Source: a virus. From it: a DNA stretch of 22,919 nucleotides. Positions 1 to 7,558 of the stretch are shown in pieces; the stretch's first letter is position 1, and every line of letters begins with the position of its first letter. A model generated the notes under the pieces. It worked only from the letters and a program-made list of their open reading frames with translations, was not told where the DNA came from and made no database searches. Made by a program: the position numbers and the translations under genes. The DNA is taken from the IMG/VR virus record IMGVR_UViG_3300021197_000082, positions 1 to 22,919 of that record; one strand, given 5' to 3'.

Positions 1-600
1 ATGTACGACTTGGGTCACAAGGATTACTATTCAGAAGCACAGGGTACATACCTACCCATATCACACATGGACTTTCAGCACATGGTCAGAGCTTTCGTGA
101 AGCTGACTGAACAAGAAGAAGTTCTTGATAGGTCAAAGCATATGGGTAGAGTAAAAGACCAAGCTAAGTTTTATGATGATATTGTTGAAAACAATGACAA
201 GATATATAAGAAGAACTTAGCAGAACTTCAAGATAAGTATGATGAGTTACGTAAAACCTATGCAGTATTGTTAGAAGACTACAACACAGATACAGGCAGA
301 GGTATATGGAAAGAAAAGTATGAGGAAGAGGTTAAGAACGCAGAGTATTGGAAAAACACATACTATAACAGTCAACCTAAAGGATGTGGTTATGTCTTTA
401 GTGAGATACCTAATGATACTGATGGTCAAGAGTTTGTTGACAAGATGAAGAAGTTCTTTAACAAGAAGACATACAAGATGCGAGTACGTGGACAACACAT
501 CAAACCTGAACTCAAAGGTACAGGTGCTACCTATTGGGGTCAGAGTTTAGATGAATCTACACACATGAGAATATACATTGAAACAAAGAGAGGAGATTAA
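1..600 (+). CDS. Hypothetical coiled-coil protein, possibly 5'-truncated
   Basis: I do not recognise this 199-residue protein. It starts with an ATG at the first base of the window, so the true start could lie upstream and this Met could be internal. Residues about 55-120 are rich in Lys, Glu, Asp and Tyr, with spacing suggestive of an alpha-helical coiled coil. The C-terminal third is more mixed and basic (around MRVRGQHIKP) and may be a small globular domain. No signal peptide, membrane segment or catalytic motif is visible. It heads a run of four small unknown genes before the integrase, which suggests an early phage gene. An AGGAG near its 3' end (591-595) serves the next gene. Confidence 0.7.
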   Translation: MYDLGHKDYYSEAQGTYLPISHMDFQHMVRAFVKLTEQEEVLDRSKHMGRVKDQAKFYDDIVENNDKIYKKNLAELQDKYDELRKTYAVLLEDYNTDTGRGIWKEKYEEEVKNAEYWKNTYYNSQPKGCGYVFSEIPNDTDGQEFVDKMKKFFNKKTYKMRVRGQHIKPELKGTGATYWGQSLDESTHMRIYIETKRGD

Positions 601-602
601 GA

Positions 603-782
603 ATGGCTACAATAAATTTAACTGAGGGTACACAAATACATAAATCACCTGAGAGAACTAAGCTAGAAGAGATACGTAAAGCACTTATGGTATTAACAGG
701 TAATGATGGGTGTGTACAATACAACACAGAAGTAATTACTATATTGTGTAATCAGATAGAAGAAATAGAAAGGGAGATATAA
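603..782 (+). CDS. Small hypothetical protein (59 aa)
   Basis: A short ATG-to-TAA reading frame of 59 residues, beginning MATINLTEGTQ. AGGAG at 591-595, seven bases before the ATG, supports the start. It begins two bases after the preceding stop and ends one base before the next start, so it fits the tightly packed early operon. The sequence is mostly predicted helix, with LEEIRKALMVL in the middle and an acidic C-terminus (QIEEIEREI). It has two cysteines but no recognisable domain. Function unknown. Confidence 0.65.
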   Translation: MATINLTEGTQIHKSPERTKLEEIRKALMVLTGNDGCVQYNTEVITILCNQIEEIEREI

Positions 783-783
783 T

Positions 784-915
784 ATGTGGCACAGAATACA
801 AGATTTCCTTGAGAAAGATTTCAATAAAAAATATGGCGAGGGTACAAAGTTTGACCTTGACTATGGTAAGCTACTAATTATAGCACTATGTATCTATATA
901 GCATTTAAGGTGTGA
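784..915 (+). CDS. Small single-span membrane protein (43 aa)
   Basis: A 43-residue frame starting MWHRIQDFLEKDF and ending in a hydrophobic stretch (about residues 29-43, LLIIALCIYIAF). This would form one C-terminal transmembrane helix, leaving a charged N-terminal part in the cytoplasm. GGGAG at 772-776 is well placed as a ribosome binding site. Its stop lies just before the next gene's ATG at 918. Small tail-anchored proteins of this kind are common in phage early regions; no function can be assigned. Confidence 0.6.
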   Translation: MWHRIQDFLEKDFNKKYGEGTKFDLDYGKLLIIALCIYIAFKV

Positions 916-917
916 TT

Positions 918-1259
918 ATGAGTACACATAATTGGAAGTTTGTTAGAAACAATTCTAAAGGAGAAGCAGTATTTAGAAAAGATACTAATGAAACTCTAGA
1001 ATTTGTTGAGAAATATTTACAAGATAATAAAATTGATTACATGGTAAACATGGCTGCTTCCCTTCTTTGGATTACCAATCAGGAGAGTAAAGAGTATGTT
1101 TACTATTGGACTACAGGTAGATGGTCGAAGAGACAACGTGTTTATAATAATCATTATCACAGTAATGGTATAGAAGATTTTGTTACAAGATTTTTGAATA
1201 AATTTGTTGAGCAAAATAAAAAGGAGAAGCTAGATGCAATTAAAGAACTTAGTAAATGA
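918..1259 (+). CDS. Hypothetical protein (113 aa)
   Basis: An unrecognised 113-residue protein beginning MSTHNWKFVRN. A GTG at 912 would add two residues, but it overlaps the previous stop. The ATG at 918, preceded by AAGG at 907-910, is the better start. The sequence is rich in Asn, Lys and aromatic residues (for example YVYYWTTGRWSKR), suggesting a small soluble alpha/beta protein. Its 3' end overlaps the integrase start by 26 bases, implying translational coupling to the integrase. It could be an accessory or regulatory protein for the integrase, but nothing in its sequence, such as a clear helix-turn-helix, shows this. Confidence 0.6.
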   Translation: MSTHNWKFVRNNSKGEAVFRKDTNETLEFVEKYLQDNKIDYMVNMAASLLWITNQESKEYVYYWTTGRWSKRQRVYNNHYHSNGIEDFVTRFLNKFVEQNKKEKLDAIKELSK

Positions 1260-2151
1260 TTACTATTTATCCTTTGATTTCAAGAACTTACGAGAAGAAA
1301 CTAAGAAACAATATCAATATTTCTTGAACGTAATGCTTGATACAAAAATAGATGGTAAGTCATTATGTAAATATGATTACACCAAGTTACCCACACGTTA
1401 TGCAAAAACTGCATATAACATTTGGTGTGAAAAAGGTGTGCCAATGGCGAATCATGTTATGTCTGTAACACGAGTTGTGTTTAATCATGGTGTGAGAGAA
1501 GAACTATGTACTCTTAATCCTTTCGCTACTGTCCGTAAGAGAGTCTCTGAGAGGAGAAAGGTAGTATGGACTAAGGAAGATGTACAAAAGTTTTTAGATA
1601 CTGCCTACAGCGATTTTAACACACGTAATTTAGGTTTAATTGGACATATGGCATATGCTTGGTGTCAAAGATTAGGAGATATGAGGCTATTAGAATGGTC
1701 TACTATAGACTTTGATAAACAAACTGTACACATAGAGCAATCAAAACGTAAAGCAGACGTATATTTACCCATTGAGAATGACTTATTTGAAATGTTACAA
1801 CAACAAAACCAAGACTTTGGCTTTCAAAAGTATGTAGCACCTCGACCAAAAGCGATTAAGGGTGAATACAGACCATATTCTTTACACAAATTACCTGTTT
1901 TTGCTAGAAAACTTATGCAACAGGCAGGTTTATCAGATGAATTAAGATTATCTGACCTTAGACGAACAGGTACAACAGAAATGGTTGATGCAGGAGTAGG
2001 AATAGGGCAAATTATGTCAGTAACAGGGCACTCTAACCCTAATAGTGTTAAGCCTTACATGAAAAATACTTTAATGAGTGCAAATTTTGCATTGACAGAA
2101 CGAAAAAAGCATGGTACAAGCATAACAAATGCCGACAAAGAAAGTGTATAG
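1234..2151 (+). CDS. int: Tyrosine recombinase / phage integrase
   Basis: A 305-residue protein with the layout of lambda-type integrases. Residues 1-100 form a SAM-like core-binding domain, and about 115-290 form the catalytic domain. Visible catalytic residues are R146 (in CQRLGDMRLLEW), R243 (in LSDLRRTG), H266 (in TGHSN) and the nucleophile Y275 (in VKPYMKN). The usual first His of the HxxR motif is replaced by S240. Lysines around SKRK (about residue 170) fit the beta-hairpin Lys. AAGGAG at 1221-1226 supports the ATG at 1234. Such enzymes integrate or excise phage DNA at a host att site, often a tRNA gene. No repressor or recognisable attP lies next to it, so lysogeny is inferred, not shown. 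Confidence 0.9.
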   Translation: MQLKNLVNDYYLSFDFKNLREETKKQYQYFLNVMLDTKIDGKSLCKYDYTKLPTRYAKTAYNIWCEKGVPMANHVMSVTRVVFNHGVREELCTLNPFATVRKRVSERRKVVWTKEDVQKFLDTAYSDFNTRNLGLIGHMAYAWCQRLGDMRLLEWSTIDFDKQTVHIEQSKRKADVYLPIENDLFEMLQQQNQDFGFQKYVAPRPKAIKGEYRPYSLHKLPVFARKLMQQAGLSDELRLSDLRRTGTTEMVDAGVGIGQIMSVTGHSNPNSVKPYMKNTLMSANFALTERKKHGTSITNADKESV

Positions 2152-2154
2152 TAC

Positions 2155-2901
2155 ATGAATAATATATATAACATTGTAAGTGATATGAATATTAGTAATG
2201 GAGTTACAAAGAGAACTACATGTCCTAATTGTGGTAGTCGTAACACATTTACTGTTACTAATAATATGGGTAGTCTTGTATGGAACTGTTACAAGGCTTC
2301 TTGCAATGTAAAGGGTGGTACTCGTGTACACTTATCAGCAGATGACATACGAACTAGTTTCGGTGGAGTCAAAGAATTTGTTGAAGAAAGTTTTAGATTA
2401 CCTGATTACATTATTCCGTATGCAGGAAAAAGTTATTATGGTATAGATAATAAACATCTAATGTATGATGTAAAAGAAGATAGAATTGTGTTTGTTGTAA
2501 AACATAATGATGAAATTGTTGATGCTACAGGTAGGTCTTTACAAAATAAACTGCCAAAGTGGAAACGATATGGAAAAAGTGCCTTGCCTTATGCCTTTGG
2601 TTGTGGTAAGGTCGCAGTAGTTGTTGAGGATTGTGTGAGTGCGACACTTGTAGGTAATGATGTATTAGTTGGGGTAGCTGTGTTGGGTACATCACTCTCA
2701 GAATCGCATAAAAGTTATCTCTCACAATTCTCAACAGCAATTATAGCACTAGACCCTGATGCCCTACCTAAAACACTGTCTTTTGCTAAAGAATTGAGAG
2801 GATACGTAGATAATATAAAAGTATTAAAATTAAAAGATGATTTAAAATATCGCAATTCAATAGATATGTTAAATTTAACAAGCCTAACCCCAAAGGAGTA
2901 A
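2155..2901 (+). CDS. DNA primase (zinc ribbon plus TOPRIM, T7 gp4 N-terminal type)
   Basis: This 248-residue protein makes RNA primers for lagging-strand synthesis. The N-terminus carries a zinc ribbon (C23, C26, C45, C50) that would read the priming site on DNA. The TOPRIM catalytic core follows, with E158 in VEDCVSA and the D200-P-D202 pair in ALDPDALPK. These match T7 gp4's E157 and D207/D209 in order and spacing. Unlike T7 gp4, the helicase is a separate gene that begins four bases after this stop, so the primase-helicase is split. An in-frame ATG at 2185 is possible, but 2155, three bases after the integrase stop, keeps the operon packing. Neither start has a strong ribosome binding site. 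Confidence 0.88.
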   Translation: MNNIYNIVSDMNISNGVTKRTTCPNCGSRNTFTVTNNMGSLVWNCYKASCNVKGGTRVHLSADDIRTSFGGVKEFVEESFRLPDYIIPYAGKSYYGIDNKHLMYDVKEDRIVFVVKHNDEIVDATGRSLQNKLPKWKRYGKSALPYAFGCGKVAVVVEDCVSATLVGNDVLVGVAVLGTSLSESHKSYLSQFSTAIIALDPDALPKTLSFAKELRGYVDNIKVLKLKDDLKYRNSIDMLNLTSLTPKE

Positions 2902-2905
2902 ACAC

Positions 2906-4132
2906 ATGGAATTATCACTAATAAGAAGTCTAATGGACAAAGAGTTTTATGATGAACATAGAGGTGCTAAATGCCCTGATAGGTTGTTCAGTAAAGACAC
3001 AAGAAAGATAAAGCAATCAATAGATAAAGCGATGGAGAGATACAGCAGGTCAGTTACACCTGATGAAATAGAAGCATTATTTATGACAGCTAATCCTACA
3101 TTCACCACAGCACAAAAGTCTGTGTACTCAAGTTTGTTTAACAGGATAAAGAAAGAACAAGCTATGGGCACAGATATAGCACAAGAGGTACTATCAAAGC
3201 TGTTCCAACAAGTTATTGGTGAGGACATTGCTAATCTAGGATTTGATTATGTGAATGGAGACAAGAGTAGTCTTGAACCATTACGTAGTCTACTAGAAAA
3301 ATACGGAGATGACTTCACACCTAACTTAAACATACAATGGGATGATATAGATATGGATACACTACTAGAGAAGAATGATATGGAAGCACGTTGGAGTTTT
3401 AATATACCAACTCTCACTAGAGTTATAGAGGGTATCAATGCAGGACACTTGATTGAGATAGGTGCTAGACCTAACACAGGTAAGACATCTTTCCATGCTA
3501 GTTTAATTGCTAGTCCTAGTGGGTTTGCCCATCAGGGTGCTAACTGTATCATCCTATGTAATGAGGAATCTGCACATAGAGTTGGTGCTAGGTACTTGAC
3601 AGCGGCCACAGGTATGACAATGCAAGAGATTAGAAAGAATCCTAGCAGGGCGAGAGATTTATATGCACCTGTTAAAGAACGTATCAAGATAAAAGATGCA
3701 ACAGGTCGTGATATGTCTTGGGTTGAGAGTGTCTGCAAGTCATACAAACCTGACCTAGTTCTATTAGATATGGGAGATAAGTTTGCTACTACAAGTGGGT
3801 TTGCTAGAGCAGACGAAGCCTTGAAAGCAAATGCAATATATGCTCGACAGATAGCTAAACAGCATGAGTGTGCTATGTTTTATATGTCACAGTTGAGTGC
3901 AGATGCAGAGGGTAGAATTGAACTGAATCAATCTATGATGGAAGGCAGTCGTACAGGTAAGGCAGCCGAAGCCGACCTTATGATTTTAATAGCTAAGAAT
4001 CCTACTACAACAGTAGAAGGACAAGAAGAAGATACCGAGAGACATATTAATGTAGTCAAGAACAAACTAACAGGGTGGCATGGTCGTGTAAGATGCCAAC
4101 TCGAATATAGAACAGCGAGGTATGTAGTATGA
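2906..4132 (+). CDS. Replicative DNA helicase, DnaB / T7 gp4-like
   Basis: A 408-residue RecA-fold ATPase expected to form a hexameric ring that unwinds DNA 5' to 3' at the fork. The Walker A motif is GARPNTGKTS (G186 to S195, with K193 binding phosphate). Walker B is LVLLDMGD (D288). A downstream MFYMSQLSADAEG stretch, about residue 330, fits the helicase motif that senses DNA and nucleotide. Residues 1-150 are helical and divergent and lack a zinc ribbon or TOPRIM domain, consistent with the separate primase gene upstream. AAGGAG at 2894-2899 sets the ATG at 2906. The stop overlaps the next gene as ATGA, so translation is probably coupled. Confidence 0.92.
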   Translation: MELSLIRSLMDKEFYDEHRGAKCPDRLFSKDTRKIKQSIDKAMERYSRSVTPDEIEALFMTANPTFTTAQKSVYSSLFNRIKKEQAMGTDIAQEVLSKLFQQVIGEDIANLGFDYVNGDKSSLEPLRSLLEKYGDDFTPNLNIQWDDIDMDTLLEKNDMEARWSFNIPTLTRVIEGINAGHLIEIGARPNTGKTSFHASLIASPSGFAHQGANCIILCNEESAHRVGARYLTAATGMTMQEIRKNPSRARDLYAPVKERIKIKDATGRDMSWVESVCKSYKPDLVLLDMGDKFATTSGFARADEALKANAIYARQIAKQHECAMFYMSQLSADAEGRIELNQSMMEGSRTGKAAEADLMILIAKNPTTTVEGQEEDTERHINVVKNKLTGWHGRVRCQLEYRTARYVV

Positions 4133-4587
4133 GTTTGGAGTGTAGATTCTGTAAGATTAAACTGACAGAGGAGAATTGGGCAGTAGGAAATATTAAACAA
4201 AAACAATACAAATGCAGGACATGTGATGGAATTATAGGAAGACAAAATTACCTCAAAAGAAAAGCAAGACAGTTGTTTGATTATTCAATTAAATCATATA
4301 GTAAAATAAAAGATGGTTATGTATATGCTATTACGAATCCTGCTTGGGAAGGTTGGGTAAAAATAGGTATGGCTATTGATGCAGAAGATAGGTGTAATGC
4401 ATATCAAACATCTAGTCCTTTGAGAGACTATAAGATAGAAACATCCGTGATTGTAAAAGATAGAAGAAAGGCAGAATCAGAAGCACACAAAAAAGCTAAA
4501 CAAATAGCTGGACAATGTGCAGGAGAATGGTTTAAGATGCCTATAGAAAATGCAAAACATATAATAGAGGAGTTGAGATGCGATTAA
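4129..4587 (+). CDS. GIY-YIG / T5orf172-type endonuclease with N-terminal zinc ribbon
   Basis: A 152-residue protein. Two CxxC pairs (C5/C8 and C29/C32) form a probable zinc ribbon. The nuclease domain follows: GYVYAI at residues 63-68, WVKIGMA at 76-82, R88 and TSSP at about 94-97. E116 and H120 in an ExxxH arrangement and EWF at 133-135 fit the T5orf172 branch of GIY-YIG nucleases. It overlaps the helicase (ATGA) and extends 10 bases past the polymerase ATG, so it is fully built into the replication operon. It may be a free-standing homing-type nuclease, or one acting on host or rival DNA or branched DNA. The sequence does not say which. Confidence 0.85.
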   Translation: MSLECRFCKIKLTEENWAVGNIKQKQYKCRTCDGIIGRQNYLKRKARQLFDYSIKSYSKIKDGYVYAITNPAWEGWVKIGMAIDAEDRCNAYQTSSPLRDYKIETSVIVKDRRKAESEAHKKAKQIAGQCAGEWFKMPIENAKHIIEELRCD

Positions 4588-6620
4588 TAGTAGATGTAGA
4601 GAACACAGTAATAGAGAGAGATGGTAAGTTACACTTAGACCCTTTTGAAGAAACTAATTCACTAGTTATGGTTGGATTACTTACTGCCAATGGAGAAGAA
4701 ACAATAGTAACGTTTGACCACAGTGAAGCAGACCCTACACCAAATGGTCACGAGATTGTGCAAAAAGCATTAGATGATGCTACTATTTTAATAGGTCACA
4801 ATATAGCATATGATTTAGTGTGGTTGTGGGAGTCAGGTTTCAAATACAATGGTTCAGTCTTTGATACAATGTTAGGAGAGTATGTACTACAACGTGGGCA
4901 GAAACGACCACTGTCTCTTGAAGCATGTGCAGAGAAGTATGAGTTAGATACACAAAAAGAAGGTACACTTAAAAAGTATTTCAGTGAGGGTTATACGACT
5001 AGAGATATACCCCATGCTGAACTAAGTGATTATCTTAGTGCTGACTTACATGCAACTAAAGAGTTATCTGACAGAATATATGCAAGGTTAAATAGTCCTA
5101 GTGATGCATGTCTTATGGATACTGTACTTCTTACTAATGATGTAGCCTGCTGTCTAGCACGTATATATCTTAGAGGCTTCTCTGTAAACATGGAAGCACT
5201 AGATGCAGTTAAGAAAGAGTTTGAAGATGAGAGGAGAAAGTTAAATACAGATTTACAATTACATGTAGCTAATCTAATGGGAGATACACCTATTAATTTA
5301 AATAGTCCTGAACAGCTATCTTGGGTTATCTATGGTAGAAAAGTTATTGACAAAACAGAATGGGCAAACTCTATAGACCCATACATGACTGATGTAAACT
5401 TTAGAAACTTAATTATACAAGGAACTAATGTTGTTCATAAAACACGTGCAGTAAGGTGTAGTGAGTGTGATGGTAAGGGTGAGATATATAAGATGAAAGT
5501 AGATGGTAATCCATATGCTAATCCTAGTAGGTGCAAGACCTGTAATGGAGAGGGTTATGTATTCCAAAAGACTGACGCTGTTGCAGGTCTAAGATTTAGA
5601 CCCCCTAGTCCTAAGTGGGCAAGTGCTAATGGTTTCTCTACATCTAAACAAAACTTAGAGACTTTAGAAAGGGCAGCTCGTGGTAAGAACATGACAGATG
5701 CTGTAGACTTTCTGTATAAGGTTAGAAGACTTAGTGCAGTAGATACTTACTTATCTTCTTTCATTGAAGGTATTAAAATACATACGAAGAAAGATAGAAA
5801 GCTACACGTAAGATTGTTACAACATAGGACAGCGACAGGCAGGTTTAGTGGTGCTGACCCTAATATGCAGAACATGCCTAGAGGTGGTACATTCCCTGTT
5901 AAAAGAGTGTTTGTATCACGTTGGGAAGGTGGAAAGATACTTGAAGCTGACTTTGCACAGTTAGAGTTTCGCACTGCCGCTTACCTATCACAAGATAAAA
6001 CAGCTATGAAGGAGATTAAAGATGGCTTTGATGTACACGCATACACTGCTTCTGTCATTACAGAATCAGGTCAGAAGACTACTAGGCAAGAAGCAAAAGC
6101 TCATACCTTTGCACCCCTCTATGGAGCAACAGGATTTGGGAGAACGTCTGCTGAAGCAAAATATTATGAGCAGTTCACAAAAAAATACGAAGGGGTTGCA
6201 CTATGGCACTCCAGATTGGCTAAAGAAGCTATGACTAGCAAGGCTATAAGAACACCATCAGGTAGAGAGTTTTCTTTTCCTAATGTGTACAAGAACAAAC
6301 ATGGTAGGGTGTCTAACTTTACACAGATAAAGAATTACCCTGTGCAGTCATTTGCTACAGCAGATATAGTACCTTTAGCATTACTTTATATTGATAAATT
6401 ACTTGACACCATGAAGAGTTGTGTGGTAAATACAGTACACGATAGTATTGTAATTGACGTACATCCTGAAGAAGAGAGGGCAGTTTTGGAAGCTATAAAT
6501 ACTACAAACAGAAATCTGCCTAGTTTAGTTAATAATAAGTGGGGTATAGAGTTTAATGTTCCACTATTATTAGAATCAAAAATAGGTAATAATTGGCTTG
6601 ACACGAAAGACGTAAGCTGA
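4578..6620 (+). CDS. Family A DNA polymerase with DnaJ-type zinc-finger insert
   Basis: This 680-residue polymerase replicates the phage genome. The N-terminal 3'-5' exonuclease keeps its acidic residues: D6/E8 (VDVEN), D79 (IGHNIAYD) and Y152/D156 (YLSAD). The thumb starts near NLNSPEQL (240-247). Two CxxCxGxG motifs then form a partial DnaJ zinc finger (C294/C297 and C319/C322) before the STSKQNLETL segment (354 onward). Polymerase motifs follow: TGRFS near residue 420, motif A with D458 (ADFAQLEFR), the O-helix with R503, K507, F511 and Y515, and motif C with H621-D622-S623. All catalytic residues are present. A DnaJ insert between the exonuclease and polymerase parts is a published feature of phage HMO-2011. 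The start overlaps the upstream nuclease gene, with GAGGAG just before the ATG. Confidence 0.96.
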   Translation: MRLIVDVENTVIERDGKLHLDPFEETNSLVMVGLLTANGEETIVTFDHSEADPTPNGHEIVQKALDDATILIGHNIAYDLVWLWESGFKYNGSVFDTMLGEYVLQRGQKRPLSLEACAEKYELDTQKEGTLKKYFSEGYTTRDIPHAELSDYLSADLHATKELSDRIYARLNSPSDACLMDTVLLTNDVACCLARIYLRGFSVNMEALDAVKKEFEDERRKLNTDLQLHVANLMGDTPINLNSPEQLSWVIYGRKVIDKTEWANSIDPYMTDVNFRNLIIQGTNVVHKTRAVRCSECDGKGEIYKMKVDGNPYANPSRCKTCNGEGYVFQKTDAVAGLRFRPPSPKWASANGFSTSKQNLETLERAARGKNMTDAVDFLYKVRRLSAVDTYLSSFIEGIKIHTKKDRKLHVRLLQHRTATGRFSGADPNMQNMPRGGTFPVKRVFVSRWEGGKILEADFAQLEFRTAAYLSQDKTAMKEIKDGFDVHAYTASVITESGQKTTRQEAKAHTFAPLYGATGFGRTSAEAKYYEQFTKKYEGVALWHSRLAKEAMTSKAIRTPSGREFSFPNVYKNKHGRVSNFTQIKNYPVQSFATADIVPLALLYIDKLLDTMKSCVVNTVHDSIVIDVHPEEERAVLEAINTTNRNLPSLVNNKWGIEFNVPLLLESKIGNNWLDTKDVS

Positions 6621-6626
6621 TATAAC
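6598..6626 (+). promoter_or_regulatory. Sigma70-like promoter candidate upstream of the SSB-like gene
   Basis: A perfect -35 box TTGACA (6598-6603), a 17-base spacer, and TATAAC (6621-6626), which matches the -10 consensus at five of six bases. It straddles the polymerase stop codon and lies 32 bases before the next ATG, which has its own AAGGAG at 6644-6649. It is in the largest intergenic gap of the window and would start a separate transcript for the SSB-like and nuclease genes. Only sequence similarity supports it. Confidence 0.55.
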
Positions 6627-6658
6627 TTATAGACTTTATAAAAAAGGAGAAAGTAAAT

Positions 6659-7558
6659 ATGACAGAACTAACTACTATTGATACAAGTAACTATGCTGCA
6701 ATGGCAAAAGCTATGGGTATCGCAAATGAGGGAACTACTGCTAAACAAAAGAGTAGTACGTTACCTAGACTAAAAATAAATCACTCAGCTATTATGGGTG
6801 AAGCAGAAGTCAAGGGCAAGACAGTTAATATGGAAGTTGTCGAGGGTGGCACATATAAACTAGAAGTACCTGATACTGCGACTTACTATTCTAAGTCCAT
6901 AAAGATTAGACCTTTCCTACAAAGGTTTATGTATAAAAGATTCATTAAGGGTTTCAATGACCAACCTAATGAGTATGTCAAAACTATAATGGCAGACAAT
7001 CTTAATATAGACTTAAAAGATAATAAGGGTACTCTTAACTGTGGTAAACCAGCAGGATACATAGAAGACTTTAAAGCATTACCTGAAAAGACACAAGAAC
7101 TTATTAAGCAGATAAAAAGAGTTCGTGTAATATTAGGAACTGTAGAAATGCTTTCCCCTGTTAATGAAAAGGGAGAAGATGTTACTGTAGATGTATCTCC
7201 ATTTATTTGGGAAATAGATAATCGTGATGCCTTTAAGGATGTAGGAAAACCTTTTACAGACTTAGCTAAACATAAGAGATTACCTATACAGCATTTAATT
7301 ACTGCTAACACGCAAGAACGTAAGCTACCTAGTGGTAATGTGTTTTATCTACCTGTTGTGTCTCTTGATATAACTAATAGTATAACTCTTACGGATGCTG
7401 ACCAAGCTATGTTTTCAGACTTTATGCTTTGGATAGATAACTATAATACCTATATCGCTAATGCATGGCAAGAGAAGACAAATAAAGGATTGTCTGATGA
7501 AGATATGGATACTACTGATGATTTTGTCGATATAGAAATCGAAGAAGAAGTAGCCTAA
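6659..7558 (+). CDS. Probable single-stranded DNA-binding protein
   Basis: A 299-residue protein that I do not recognise by a clear motif. Two things suggest a ssDNA-binding role. It sits between the DNA polymerase and the recombination nuclease, where T7-like phages often encode SSB. Its C-terminal tail (about residues 277-299) is strongly acidic (DEDMDTTDD and EIEEEVA), as in T7 gp2.5 and bacterial SSB, where the tail recruits other replication proteins. The middle part is rich in beta-prone and basic segments, which would fit an OB-like fold. AAGGAG at 6644-6649 and a good upstream promoter candidate fit an abundant product. Its stop overlaps the next ATG (TAATG). The assignment is inferred from tail and position. 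Confidence 0.55.
   Translation: MTELTTIDTSNYAAMAKAMGIANEGTTAKQKSSTLPRLKINHSAIMGEAEVKGKTVNMEVVEGGTYKLEVPDTATYYSKSIKIRPFLQRFMYKRFIKGFNDQPNEYVKTIMADNLNIDLKDNKGTLNCGKPAGYIEDFKALPEKTQELIKQIKRVRVILGTVEMLSPVNEKGEDVTVDVSPFIWEIDNRDAFKDVGKPFTDLAKHKRLPIQHLITANTQERKLPSGNVFYLPVVSLDITNSITLTDADQAMFSDFMLWIDNYNTYIANAWQEKTNKGLSDEDMDTTDDFVDIEIEEEVA

Noticed and set aside
437-465. TTGACA at 437 as a promoter
   Set aside because: No -10-like hexamer at 16-18 bases, and it is inside a coding region; the same applies to TTGACA at 6403 and 10994. TTGACA at 5347 has TATAGA only at a poor 19-base spacing.
1-2300. attP or tRNA-like segment around the integrase
   Set aside because: I looked for a tRNA T-arm or anticodon-arm sequence in the flanks and saw none; coding genes fill the space. 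A host sequence comparison would be needed.
3928-4245. 105-codon open frame on the - strand across the helicase/nuclease junction
   Set aside because: Covers the coding ends of two recognisable genes on the other strand; composition suggests a shadow frame.
6886-7311. 141-codon open frame on the - strand opposite the SSB-like gene
   Set aside because: Antisense to a well-placed + strand gene with a good ribosome binding site; no family resemblance.
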